Positions 55,080 to 64,000 of a stretch of DNA of 64,000 nt are shown here, in pieces. Source of the stretch: Nephrocerus scutellatus (Eukaryota; Arthropoda; Insecta; Diptera; Pipunculidae); contig OX352763.1 of the NCBI GenBank assembly GCA_947095585.1, positions 113,191,908 through 113,255,907 on the forward strand. Direction: 5' to 3'. Under the pieces are notes generated by a model. That model was not told where the DNA came from. It made no database searches and worked only from the letters and a program-made list of their open reading frames with translations. Within the stretch, counting starts at the first letter, position 1, and every line of letters starts with the position of its first letter. Made by a program: the position numbers and the translations under genes.

Positions 55080-56135
55080 CTATTGTCACTAGTCATTGAC
55101 AATCTTCTAGTCGATCTTCACAGATCAGGCTATATCGCCTCGATTTGGTGATTTTTATTAGTGGTAAGCACTACACGACTATCGCTAGTGTCATGCAAAG
55201 TGCTATACTACACGTTCTAGAATGGTGCAACAGAGAAGAACTATCTATCAATCCTTGCAAAACCATTCTAGTGCCTTTCACGAAAAGAAGACTGGTCGAT
55301 TTAGGACCAATCATCATCAAAGGCACCATGTTAGATTATTCCAGTGAGGTTAAAAATCACGGTATCATCCTTAATAAACGGCTAACCTGGAATTCTCATA
55401 TCCTCTCTCATATCCTATGACCTTGTGGGCAAGAAGACGGCTCTACGGCAGAACTTGGGGTCTAAATTCTTAAATGGTACATTGGATGAACACAGTGATG
55501 GTGAGACCATTTATCTCGCCATCATTTGTTGGCACAACGGACAACGGCGACTAGGCTTCAAAAGCTACAAAGAGCTGCCTGTCTAGGTATAACAGGTGCC
55601 ATGCGCACCTGCCCTACGACAGCAGAAGCTGTTGCGATGCACTGCAATCTCTTGCCAGACACAACAAAATCAAACGAATTTGCAGATGAACTAGCTAGGG
55701 CTGGCTCGGAATCTACGTTTATTGGACCTAAACCATACTGTGGTGTCAACTGGGCTGCCGCCACAGCACTGATTAATTGTTGGCAGGGCAAACTTTGTCT
55801 GGCCCACTGGGAAAGCGTCTCGGGGCTTAGGCAATCGAAACAATTAATCAGGCCCTTTTCCTACAAGGAATCCTTAACTTTAATAGAGATAGCATTAGGA
55901 AGCTGGTGAGTTTTCTAACGGGTCATTGTGGCTTGCGATATCACTTTAACAAAATTGGTGTGGACTCAGAGACAGAATGTAGGTTCTGCTCGGAAGTTAA
56001 AAAGTCATTCGAGTACATTCTTTGTGAAAATCCAGCATTACTTTGGTTAAGGAGACGCATCTTCCACGAGGAAATATGATACAATAGATTTTCAGGCCGC
56101 AGTCGCAGTCTGCCATATGGGCTAGCGTAGAAATC
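55080..56135 (+). mobile_element. LINE-B copy: RT palm to 3' end with RNase H core deleted
   Basis: Starts at LVIDNLLVDLHRSGYIA-like RT sequence (55090; the FADD itself is lost), then SGKHYTTIASVMQS, SINPCKTILVPFTKRR, LTWNSHI. Frame 55526-55909 runs from the thumb (LQRAACLGITGAMRTCPTTA) straight to the RNase H end (FADELARAGSES), skipping the core, in frame. The C-terminal finger remnant (CRFCSEVKKSFEYILCENP, 55980-56035) and the shared 3' end GGGCTAGCGTAGAAATC (56110) follow. Confidence 0.85.
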
Positions 56136-56574
56136 CGAAAAAAAAACTGATGTAGATTGAGAATCTTGTTCTTGGCAGAATAGGTCTTGAGTAAAATCGA
56201 AAAGGGTTATATCGTCTTGACTTAATAATTCCCTAACTATTAGTCTTAGAGACGTAAGTAAAGTGTCGTTATTAAACCTCAGCTTGCTAATAAGATCTTC
56301 AGTTTGCGTCGCAGGAAGCGCAGATTGGACAAAACGGGTGATCTCACTTTTTTCTATTCAGTGTAGCTCACGACTCAGACGTGCTGGCGTGGTAATGCAT
56401 GTCTTTGAATAAAGTTTAGAGTTAGATATATCGATTTAAGCAAAACATATTGTACTTTGGACAATATTTATATGTAAAAATGAACATATAAGTAAGCCTT
56501 TAAAAAAAGTATTAAAATGCAATATATCAACCCCATTCCTTCAAAACCCAACTGAAAATTACTGAAATTACGCG
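56136..56574. other. Unassigned DNA
   Basis: Nothing recognised. Confidence 0.35.
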
Positions 56575-57160
56575 TATTTTCTTGAAATTTAACTTTCGAT
56601 AACAAGTTTTCGATTTTTTTTCTTCAATATTTTATTGAAATTGAACTTTCGATAACAAGTTTTCGATAGAATTTTTTTAATATTATCTTGAAATTGAACT
56701 TTCGATAACCAGTTTTCGATTGATTTTTTTCAATATTTTCTTGAAATTGAGCTTTCGATAGAATTTTTTTAATATTATCTTGAAATTGAACTTTCGATAT
56801 CAAGTTTTCGATAGAATTTTTTTAATATTATCTTGAAATTGAACTTTCGATATCAAGTTTTCGATAGAATTTTTTTAATATTATCTTGAAATTGAACTTT
56901 CGATAAGAAGTTTTCGATTAATTTTTTTTTCAATATTTTCTTGAAATTGAACTTTCGATAACCAGTTTTCGATTGATTTTTTTTCAATATTTTTTTGAAT
57001 TGAACTTTCAATACCCAGTTTTGATTAATTCTTTTTTAATTTTTTTTCTCAATATTTTCTTGAAATTAAGCTTTCGATAACAAGTTATCGATTCTTTTTT
57101 TTTTTAATTTAGTTGAAATAGAGTTTTCGAGAACAAGTTTTCGATTGATTCTTCCCCAAT
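56575..57160. repeat. ~53-bp minisatellite with TTTCGAT motifs
   Basis: About 11 units of TTGAAATTGAACTTTCGATA, ACAAGTTTTCGATTGATTTT, TTTCAATATTTTC. Unit starts fall near 56583, 56636, 56688, 56740, 56780, 56834, 56888, 56940 and onward. The unit at 56740 is shortened. Each unit carries two TTTCGAT motifs. Confidence 0.88.
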
Positions 57161-58604
57161 AACACTTACTCACACTTTAAAAAATTAATTAATACATTTC
57201 CAAAATAATCCAAAGCACCGATCGAGCGACTTAGCACTCCCTACATTTGAGCTTGTAAATATGTGTGACGATACTCATTGAAAACTAAGTTGCAGTGGTG
57301 GAGTGGAGACATTTACCATGAATTAATGGACGATTAAGCTTCGGACAAAGCCTTCGTCAACTCGCTGAGCAACAAACCTATAATCATTGAGTGTACTTGC
57401 CGCGGTGCATAACAAAAGTGCAGAGAACCCAAAGAATTGAGAGCAGTGTCAACAAATTGCGCACAAAATTCTAACAGAATCAGAAAAATATAATTTTCCA
57501 ATTGCGCTGATTTACGAGGGGTGGTTATTATCATTTGGCAGCGCAGCGGGTGCACATTACGGACTGCTTCGCAATACGATACCCGGTTGCCAGTTCCAAC
57601 TGAGCAGCCCCACCAGAAATGAGGCTCAATTCGATTGAAGCAAAATGGGCAAATTTTTTGGCTCCTTGATTGTGATTTTGTATTTGTTGTGTTTTTGTGA
57701 TTTTAACGAAGGGGGTGGGTGTGTTGTGTTTTTTTTTTGTTATAGTGCTGAGTTATGCTTCAGCTGCATATTTTTGTGTTTTTGTCTTTTTCCGAATGGA
57801 ATTTGTTATAACACAGTTTTTGAATTTTAATGTCTTTTTGTTTTATCATTTGATCAGTTTGCTGTTTGGTTCAAGTAACAAAAATCTCAATTATTTTTCT
57901 CTTTTTTTTATCGATTTTGTGATGTAACGCAATGGATTTCGGTTACCAACTGTCTAAATGGACACTGGATATAATCGCGATATGCCGATATAGTGTGGAA
58001 TGCACAGTGCTGGAAAAAACATAATTCCGGATCAATTCAAACGCCCGATGGAGAATTCAAACGTCCTTTTGGCATTCTGTGCACATACCAGTGTATGCTT
58101 TGGTTTCCGCCATTGTGAGTCTTTTTGATTAATTTTAATGCAATTTTCCAACCAAATTCAAATAAGTTATTGTACACTTTTTTCTAGAAAATTCACTGAA
58201 ATTTAAAAACTTAATTGACTCTTTATTTCCATTTCAGATTTCCATACTGCGAGTTTGTTTTCGACTTGCGTCTCTCTCGCCATTTCACCTCTTTTCCAGA
58301 TTGCTACCTGGTTCGTTGCAATGAAACATTCTCGATGTTGGGATTATAGTTGCGAGTTCGCGTAATGGCGATGGTGCTGTGGCTTATGTCAAGGAATGTT
58401 TGCTTGACCAAAGAAATTTAAGAAAACACCAAGAATCAATGACAAAATCAACAGCTGGACTGGAATTATAAGACATTTCTTACTTTGTTTTATTTGAAAA
58501 TATCTGAATTGATACTAAAAAGCTGTCTAGAATTCTTATACTTTTATAATAAAAATAATTCTTTGCAAAGCAACAAATAAAATTTTTTACGTAAATTCTA
58601 TAAT
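57161..58604. other. Unassigned DNA, one small signal-like ORF
   Basis: No domain recognised. A 61-codon frame at 57645-57830 starts MGKFFGSLIVILYLLCFCDF, a hydrophobic leader-like start, but then becomes low-complexity Phe/Cys from T-rich DNA. I do not claim it as a gene. Confidence 0.35.
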
Positions 58605-59048
58605 CCGAGACACACATGCAAAGTTTGAATCAAATCGGATCTATTTTGGAAAATTTTATATGGGAGTCCCTCGGATCTGGTGCCCGATTACTTCCAAATT
58701 TTTATTTTTGACACACATGTGTGCAAAGTTTCCTTAAAATCGGGCTTTGGGAAGCCTTTCAAAAATTGATTACAAGATTATGGGAGTCCCTCGGATCTGG
58801 AGCCCGATTGCTTCCAAATTTTAACAAAAAGTGTTGTCATCGGAGACACACATGTGTGCAAAGTTTCCATAAAATTGGGCTTTGGGAAGCCTTTTAAAAA
58901 TTGATTATAAGATTATGGGAGTCCCTCGGATCTGGAGCCCGATTGCTTCCAAATTTTAACAAAAAGTGTTGTCATCGGAGACACACATGTGTGCAAAGTT
59001 TCCATAAAATTGGGCTTTGGGAAGCCTTTTAAAAATTGATTACAAGAT
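58605..59048. repeat. 120-135 bp tandem repeat, three to four units
   Basis: GGGAGTCCCTCGGATCTGG begins units at 58662, 58782 and 58917, with a partial unit before 58662. The units share CCCGATTGCTTCCAAATTTT, GACACACATGTGTGCAAAG and GGGCTTTGGGAAGCCTTT. The last two are nearly identical. The array stops where a LINE-C 3' end begins. Confidence 0.88.
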
Positions 59049-59089
59049 TTGGCGACAAGCCAGAACCCACAAAAAATACGGGCACGCAA

Positions 59090-59615
59090 AGTTAATATCA
59101 TCATTATCATCATCATCGACATATTTAACTCTACAACAGCGGTTCTGGTCTCCTGCAAAAGTCGTCTCTTCACCTGTCCCGATTTCGAACTGGTCTAAGC
59201 GTCCTGGTCTACACCATCCATCCAGTGTAGTCTTGGCCGGCCTCGCTTTCCTGTACCATCAACTCTACCGCAAACGACTTTCCGAGCAGGATCCTTTTCA
59301 CTCATGCGAGTTAGGTGTCCTGCCCAACAAGGCTGGGCTGGTATACCCATTGTCGTACACACCAGTAGTTTGAATGTTATGGTTAGATTCCTGGATTTCA
59401 AGACTCTTGACAGACTAAAGTAGGCTTTGTTTGCTTTAAGCAACCGTGCGCGTATTTCTTGTTCCATGCACCCATTTAATTAGGGAGTAATGTTGTATCT
59501 ACTGGTCACAGACGTGTCCACCATGTACTTTATTTTACTCTCATTTTTGTACAGCCCCAGATTTTGTGCCGCCCGATCGATTTGGATGAAAGCTTCCTTC
59601 ATGGATGGTAAACGA
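59090..59615 (-). mobile_element. LINE-C 3' fragment
   Basis: Minus strand: RT end near 59600 (IQIDRAAQNLGLYKNES-like), ARLLKANKAYFSLSRVLKS and RNLTITFKLLVCTTMGIP (frame 59467-59195), GHLTRMSEKDPARKV, GTGKRGRPRLHWMDGV, and a (ATG)n 3' tail at about 59095-59125. Confidence 0.8.
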
Positions 59616-59759
59616 CTAACAAAGGCCTCATAGGAACAGTATCTCCCGATAGGTGATGGTAAACTAAATAACGAGAAAGAGCCTCTGCGCCGAATAACTT
59701 GCAGCTCTGTTAGTAAGTCCTACTTGCACCTCCTTGTGGTGCCATCTGGGAGTTTCTCT

Positions 59760-60570
59760 GGAAATTGCGAACGAAAGAGAGCGCCACAAAACAGGCTAAG
59801 TGTCGGTTGGTCTGTGGCCCAGCGAGCTGCAACCGTAAAAAACCCAATTGCTTCGTAATACAATGCCTCGAATACGGATGGACCTTTAGCTATCCTACAT
59901 GGGCAACGATCGGTTTCTGGAAAGTTAAGACCCTCGTCGACTCACTCAAGGAAGGACCTCAAAATGCCAGATTCCTCCAATTAGAGCGTGAGTTTACGCG
60001 ATATAATATAGACATCTTGGGGTTGAGTAAAATAAGATGGTATAATGCCGGAGAATACCAGTGTCCAACAAATAATACTGGGATGCTGTACTCCGGTAGA
60101 CCACCTGGAAGCGAACGGAGGTCTGGAGTTGTTCTGATGCTAACTCCGGTAGTACGAAACAGCCTTATATCCTGGAAACCTCACAGAAACTGGATACTGA
60201 CGAAACGCCTAATGGCGATATCGTAATGGTGATGGGGTACTTGAACGCTAAGGTAGGAAGCGACAATGACAATGCTTAAGCAAGTGATGGGAGTTAACGG
60301 TCTTGGTAAGCAGAATGATAACGGAGAGCGTTATAGCATAACACCTTCCACAAAATCAGTTGGATCTCAACTGACAGGCAGCGAATATCGAATCAGCGAT
60401 CAGCCGCCGCCTTTTACACGTCCTTAACAGACGTGAATCCGATATCAAATAAGAGCGAGATTACCATTTTATGTTAGCTGTTATACGGATTCGCACTGCA
60501 TCAGTCAACAGCAACCGCTCAAACCTGCTCTACATTACCAGGTTCAATAGGTTCTTAATGTAATTCGCGC
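59760..60570 (+). mobile_element. LINE-A-like endonuclease fragment (variant subfamily)
   Basis: Frame 59765-60226 (153 codons) carries ATIGFWKVKTLVDSLKEGPQ, NARFLQLEREFTRYNIDILG, MLYSGRPPGSERRSGVVLML. Then, with stops, VNGLGKQNDNGERY (60300) and traces of SSNQIDHV-like sequence. About 25% of residues differ from the 51-kb copy, so it is probably a separate subfamily. Confidence 0.78.
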
Positions 60571-60691
60571 ACGCTTAAAGGGATTCGCACCCTTATAAAG
60601 CTCGGCTATATGCTTGGCACAACGTGGGCGTTAAGGAAATGGAAGAGAAAAGAGGAGATGTCTATGAGCTTGTGTTTTGAATGCCTGTGGA
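60571..60691. other. Short unassigned spacer
   Basis: Contains a ~45-bp motif (TGAATGCCTGTG-ATCATAGTGAT) that is repeated at about 60680 and 60790. Confidence 0.35.
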
Positions 60692-61093
60692 TCATAGTGA
60701 TGTGGAAACACAGAGCTCGGCAGAGCATTCGTGAAACATACGCGAAAAGGGGTTCGAATGGGAAAAGAGGAGTCTGTGAACTTGTGTCTTGAATGCCTGT
60801 GCATCATAGTGATAAGGAAAGACAGAGAACTTTACTGTACGTCCGAAGATGAGCTTAAGAGTAAACTGATGAACATTTAGAACGACACGAGTATTGCGGT
60901 TGAATTCAAGAAGAGGTGGCATGCAACTGGCTATTTCCATTGAGCACCGCTGGTAGAAGAAACGATAAAACAATAAGCAGGAAACGTTCCTACGGTGTTC
61001 AAGCGAATCTATCGATTTCGCGATATTAGCGTCACCTATAAGTTTTATCGCACGGTTTTGAATTCTATTTAGCTGATGTAATTTTAGGCGCAC
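60692..61093 (-). mobile_element. CR1/Jockey-type RT C-terminal fragment
   Basis: Open 133-codon frame: KLHQLNRIQNRAIKLIGDAN, SLEHRRNVSCLLFYRFFY, CSMEIASCMPPLL, NTRVVLNVHQFTLKLIFGRT, DAQAFKTQVHRLL. This is the conserved region after the thumb in CR1/Jockey-like ORF2 proteins (IQRRALRLIGD, SLAHRR, F-K-x-x-V-H-R). The catalytic RT part is absent. A piece of a related element lies at 48712-48812. Confidence 0.75.
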
Positions 61094-61114
61094 TAGACCA
61101 GATATGGCAATTGT

Positions 61115-61690
61115 TTCATCATCATATTTAACTCTACAGCTGGGGTCCGGTCCCGATCTAGTTTTGCATTCCTAAACTCTGGACATTCTTTTCTATGCCA
61201 TCCTTCCAGCAAAGGCTTTGCCGGCCTCGCTGTCGTGTTCCATAAATCCAAAGCACAAAGACTTTCTGAGCATATCCTTCGCTCATGCGAGCTAGGAGCC
61301 TACCTAGCATAGTTCTCACGATGTCGATATCAAGGCAACGCTCCTAGATCTCATCATTATAGATTTTCCGGAATCGTCTTCCCTCACATACGGGGCCAAA
61401 AAGACTTTTCTCTCGAACGCGGCTAAGAGGTCAGAATGCCTTTTGCTAAGCGCCCAAGTCTCGGATCCATATGTAAGTAATAGTATGACCATTGTCTTGG
61501 ATGTTATGGTTAAATTCCTGAATTTAAGAGTCTTGACAGACTATAGTAGGCTTTGTTGGCTTTAAGCAACCGTGCGCGTATTTCTGATTCCATGCTCTTA
61601 TTGGCTGCTACATTTGACCCGAGATAGTTAAAGGATTGCACTACTATTTTAATTAAGGAACAAATGTTGGATCTTATAATCGCACTCGTA
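61115..61690 (-). mobile_element. LINE-C 3' fragment
   Basis: Minus strand: KLLKANKAYYSLSRLLNSGI region (61740-61510 frame), FERKVFLAPYVREGRRFRKI-like sequence (about 61420-61370), and a 3' tail with (ATG)n at about 61116-61128. Truncated within the RT. Confidence 0.75.
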
Positions 61691-63009
61691 CTCAAGTTTA
61701 GGGCGAATAAAAGCCTAGTGGTCCGAATCGACGTTGGCACCTCGGTACGATCGAATCGTTGCGACTGGCTCCAGGATCAGGAGATGTTCAGGTAGCTTTG
61801 TCGTTATTTTTACGCGCAAACCATGCACTCGCAACGACTTTATGACTCGTTGTCCTTTGTCATTAGTATTCTCGTGGCTCCCTACCTATTTTTGCGTTCA
61901 TATCCCCCAGAATTAAGTTTGGATTTTATTTACTGCTTTCCTCATTTCATCTTCCATTCATTCCTTTGGTTTTTTGCTTTTTTTATGATTCAAATATACG
62001 AGTATCTTTTTTTCATTATCTGGCGAATCTTCTGTAAGATCGTAAACGTTTTCCCGTGCGTTGATTCCCCGTTAATGTAGAGAATTCAAAAATACATTTA
62101 AATTGTAATTTATTAATAAAGGGCATACTTATTTAGGGATGCCAGGACCGGACTCAGAGTGTAAAGCCAAATACGAGTGAGATGATGATTTTTATTTAAC
62201 TTTGCATTTTTGGTTAATACAAATCTTGCTTTACTTGATTATATTAAAATTAAATGAGTTTTATGCATTTGTGGAACTTTTTTTAAGTTTATATTAATAA
62301 TTGTTTTAGCCAAAAGCAGGATAAATTTGGCAATCGCCCAAAGAATAATAGTTGTTACCTTGCCTATTAGTTCGTCTGACTGAACAAAACCGCCTCACGG
62401 CAAAGCAACAGTAATTTATTGGAATTAATTTACGATTAATTAATATTCCACCCTCGAGGGTGTTTGTTGTTGTAGCCATGACATTTTTACCGATTGCCGT
62501 TAATCACTTCGTGTAACGCAATTTACTGCCATCAAACATTTGCGCAAATTGTCGTCGCATGGGGTTTGTGGTATGGGGTTGTTAATTCGAGAGCAATGCG
62601 AACAAAATAGAGAACTAGAGAAAGGCAAATCACCCTTCAAGAATGTGCCAATTTCGGAGCAACTATGTAACCGTCTTTCCATAAACTATTTCCCATCCAG
62701 AACAAAAACAATGGCTCCACACCTTGTCTGTATTTGCCAGCAAATATAAATCCACCGCAAATTGATGAGATCCAAAGTGAAATTTATGTTCAAACGGGCT
62801 ATCGGCCTATTCACTTCATTCGAGTGACCGTTATCGATTTATACATTTCATGGACACAGACAAGGACAAAGTAGGACACACATTCAACAGGATGCATTTG
62901 ATATATGTGTTGAGAAAAATTTAGAAGATTCTTTGGAATGAATTTAAATGTTCGGGTTTTTTAGTGAGAAATAAAACATTTGTCAAGTTACCTTCATACC
63001 TAGTTTAAG
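61691..63009. other. Unassigned DNA with a 50-bp LINE-C tail fragment
   Basis: No gene recognised. At 62135-62185 (plus) AGGGATGCCAGGACCGGACT and the following bases match the last ~50 bp of LINE-C, ending ATGATGAT. Confidence 0.4.
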
Positions 63010-64000
63010 GATTGCATTACTATTTTAATTGAGGAACAAATGTTGGATCTTCTAGTCGCAGAAGAAGTACTTTGTACTTTGAATTGCTCTCAGTTATGCG
63101 TAGCCCCAGATTTTGTGCCGCCTGCTCGATCTGGCTGAAAGCTTCCCGTACAGCTTTGAGTTTCCACCAACGATGTCAATATCGTCTGCGTAAGACAGTA
63201 TCTAAATGAACTTATAAAAGATTGTTCCTCTCGCCGTTACGTCAGAATCTCGGATCACTATCTCTAACGCCAGGTTTGAAGAGGACGTAGGCCAGTCCAT
63301 CCCCTTGTCGGAGCCCGTTATAGATGTTGTATGGGCTTGATAGTGATCCGAATATTATTACTTGGCTTATAATATTGGTCATGGATGGTCAACCTACATA
63401 GTCGTATCTGTTTATTTGGGATGCCGAATTCTCTCATGGCTTTATAAAGTTCTACTATCATAGGCGGCTATAAAGTCTTTATAGACTTGGTGTAGTGAGA
63501 CATTTTTCCATCACATGACTATCATCTGATCAGTTGTTGATTTGCCTGGGATGAAGCCACACTGGTACGGACCAATGATGACTGTAGCGTATAGGGCTAT
63601 CCTGTCTTGAACGATAGAGGAGAAAATCTTATACGCGGTACTCAACAACGTTGTACCACGATAATTGCTGCAGGTTGTGATATCTCATTTCTTATATATG
63701 AGGCACAGGATGCCTCTTCGCTAGTCTTCTGGCATCGCTTCTTTCTCCCACACTTGCACTATTAGTTGATGAATTGTTTGGTGTATCGTAGGGCCTCCTG
63801 TTTCAGTCAGCTCCGCTGGGATACCATCAGATCCCGGGGCCTTATTATTTTTGAGTCGATTTATCGCTCTGCTAACTTCGTCTATGCTTGGTGGCGGCAG
63901 CATAGTGTGGTCTTCGGTCATTGCTCCAATTCCTCAGTTAGCTGGCAATTCAGCAACTTAAAAAAGTGCTCTTCCCATCGCTCTAAGATGCCTTTGAGAT
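63010..64000 (-). mobile_element. LINE-C RT domain, running off the window edge
   Basis: Minus strand from 64000: linker, MTEDHTMLPPPSIDEVSRAI, NRLKNNKAPGSDGIPAEL, HQLIVQVWEKEAMPED (frame 63921-63721), then IGPYQCGFIPGKSTTDQ-like sequence near 63560, a long palm stretch with stops, and YADDIDIV (near 63190). It continues to about 63010. The 5' half lies outside the window. Confidence 0.82.

Noticed and set aside
53695..57160. Regularly spaced repeats that could suggest CRISPR arrays
   Set aside because: The whole unit repeats, including the parts between the best conserved motifs. There are no unique spacers and no cas genes, and the context is an insect genome.
57645..57830. Small secreted peptide gene
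   Set aside because: Only the first ~20 residues look like a leader. The rest is translated T-rich DNA, and no cleavage site, mature peptide or splice continuation is visible.
1..64000. A new multi-gene system such as defence or biosynthesis
   Set aside because: All but one of the coding signals I could identify belong to transposons, and the single host gene belongs to a known family. No cluster of co-oriented unknown genes exists.

Overview
This window is eukaryotic nuclear DNA, most likely from a higher dipteran. It is AT-rich, its one convincing host gene has introns of 50-59 bp, and it is packed with decayed insect-type non-LTR retrotransposons (LINEs). It also holds mariner relics whose catalytic spacing is DD41D, a type known from tephritid fruit flies. 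A tephritid or close relative is my best guess, not a certainty. I see no bacterial operon, phage, CRISPR array or rRNA/tRNA gene.

Host gene: at 15304-17204 on the minus strand there is a six-exon SET/MYND protein gene of the arthropod SmydA/msta type. Every splice site is GT-AG and all reading phases agree. Its 5' end is missing from this block. A tiny in-phase candidate first exon lies at 25381-25401, which would make 17.2-25.4 kb a first intron filled with transposons.

Mobile elements, all inactive, are named here by family. LINE-A is an APE endonuclease plus RT element without RNase H: 0.9-2.4, 10.4-10.8, 12.4-14.3, 38.7-39.9, 45.8-46.3, 49.4-51.7 and a variant at 59.8-60.6 kb. LINE-B is R1/LOA-like with RNase H: 26.6-29.5, 30.5, 31.0-33.7, 39.9-40.6 and 55.1-56.1 kb; two ~540-590 bp retroposons at 3.55-4.14 and 8.60-9.14 kb share its 5' part. 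LINE-C is an RTE-like EN-RT element with trinucleotide 3' tails and more than ten fragments. LINE-D is a second R1/LOA-like family at 43.3-45.1 kb. There are also a Jockey-type gag fragment (2.5-3.3), an R1-type C-terminus (17.6-18.1), a CR1/Jockey-type C-terminus (60.7-61.1), three DD41D mariner relics (10.9-12.1, 19.7-20.2, 24.0-24.3) and a tRNA-derived SINE with two copies (23.1-23.35, 41.0-41.3). Many elements are nested in one another.

Tandem repeats: a 5-bp-based satellite with a 100-105 bp higher-order period (6.25-7.17 kb), a 2.3-kb minisatellite with a ~65-bp unit (35.0-37.3), a ~110-bp dimeric satellite (53.7-54.7), a ~53-bp minisatellite (56.6-57.2), a 120-135 bp repeat (58.6-59.05), a 203-bp tandem duplication (24.4-24.8) and a CAAT-type microsatellite (41.6-41.8).

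The remaining stretches look like ordinary AT-rich intron or intergenic DNA. I did not find evidence of a new enzymatic system. The most distinctive observations are the short retroposon with constant ends, the tRNA-derived SINE, the in-frame LINE chimera at 39.87 kb and the higher-order satellites.
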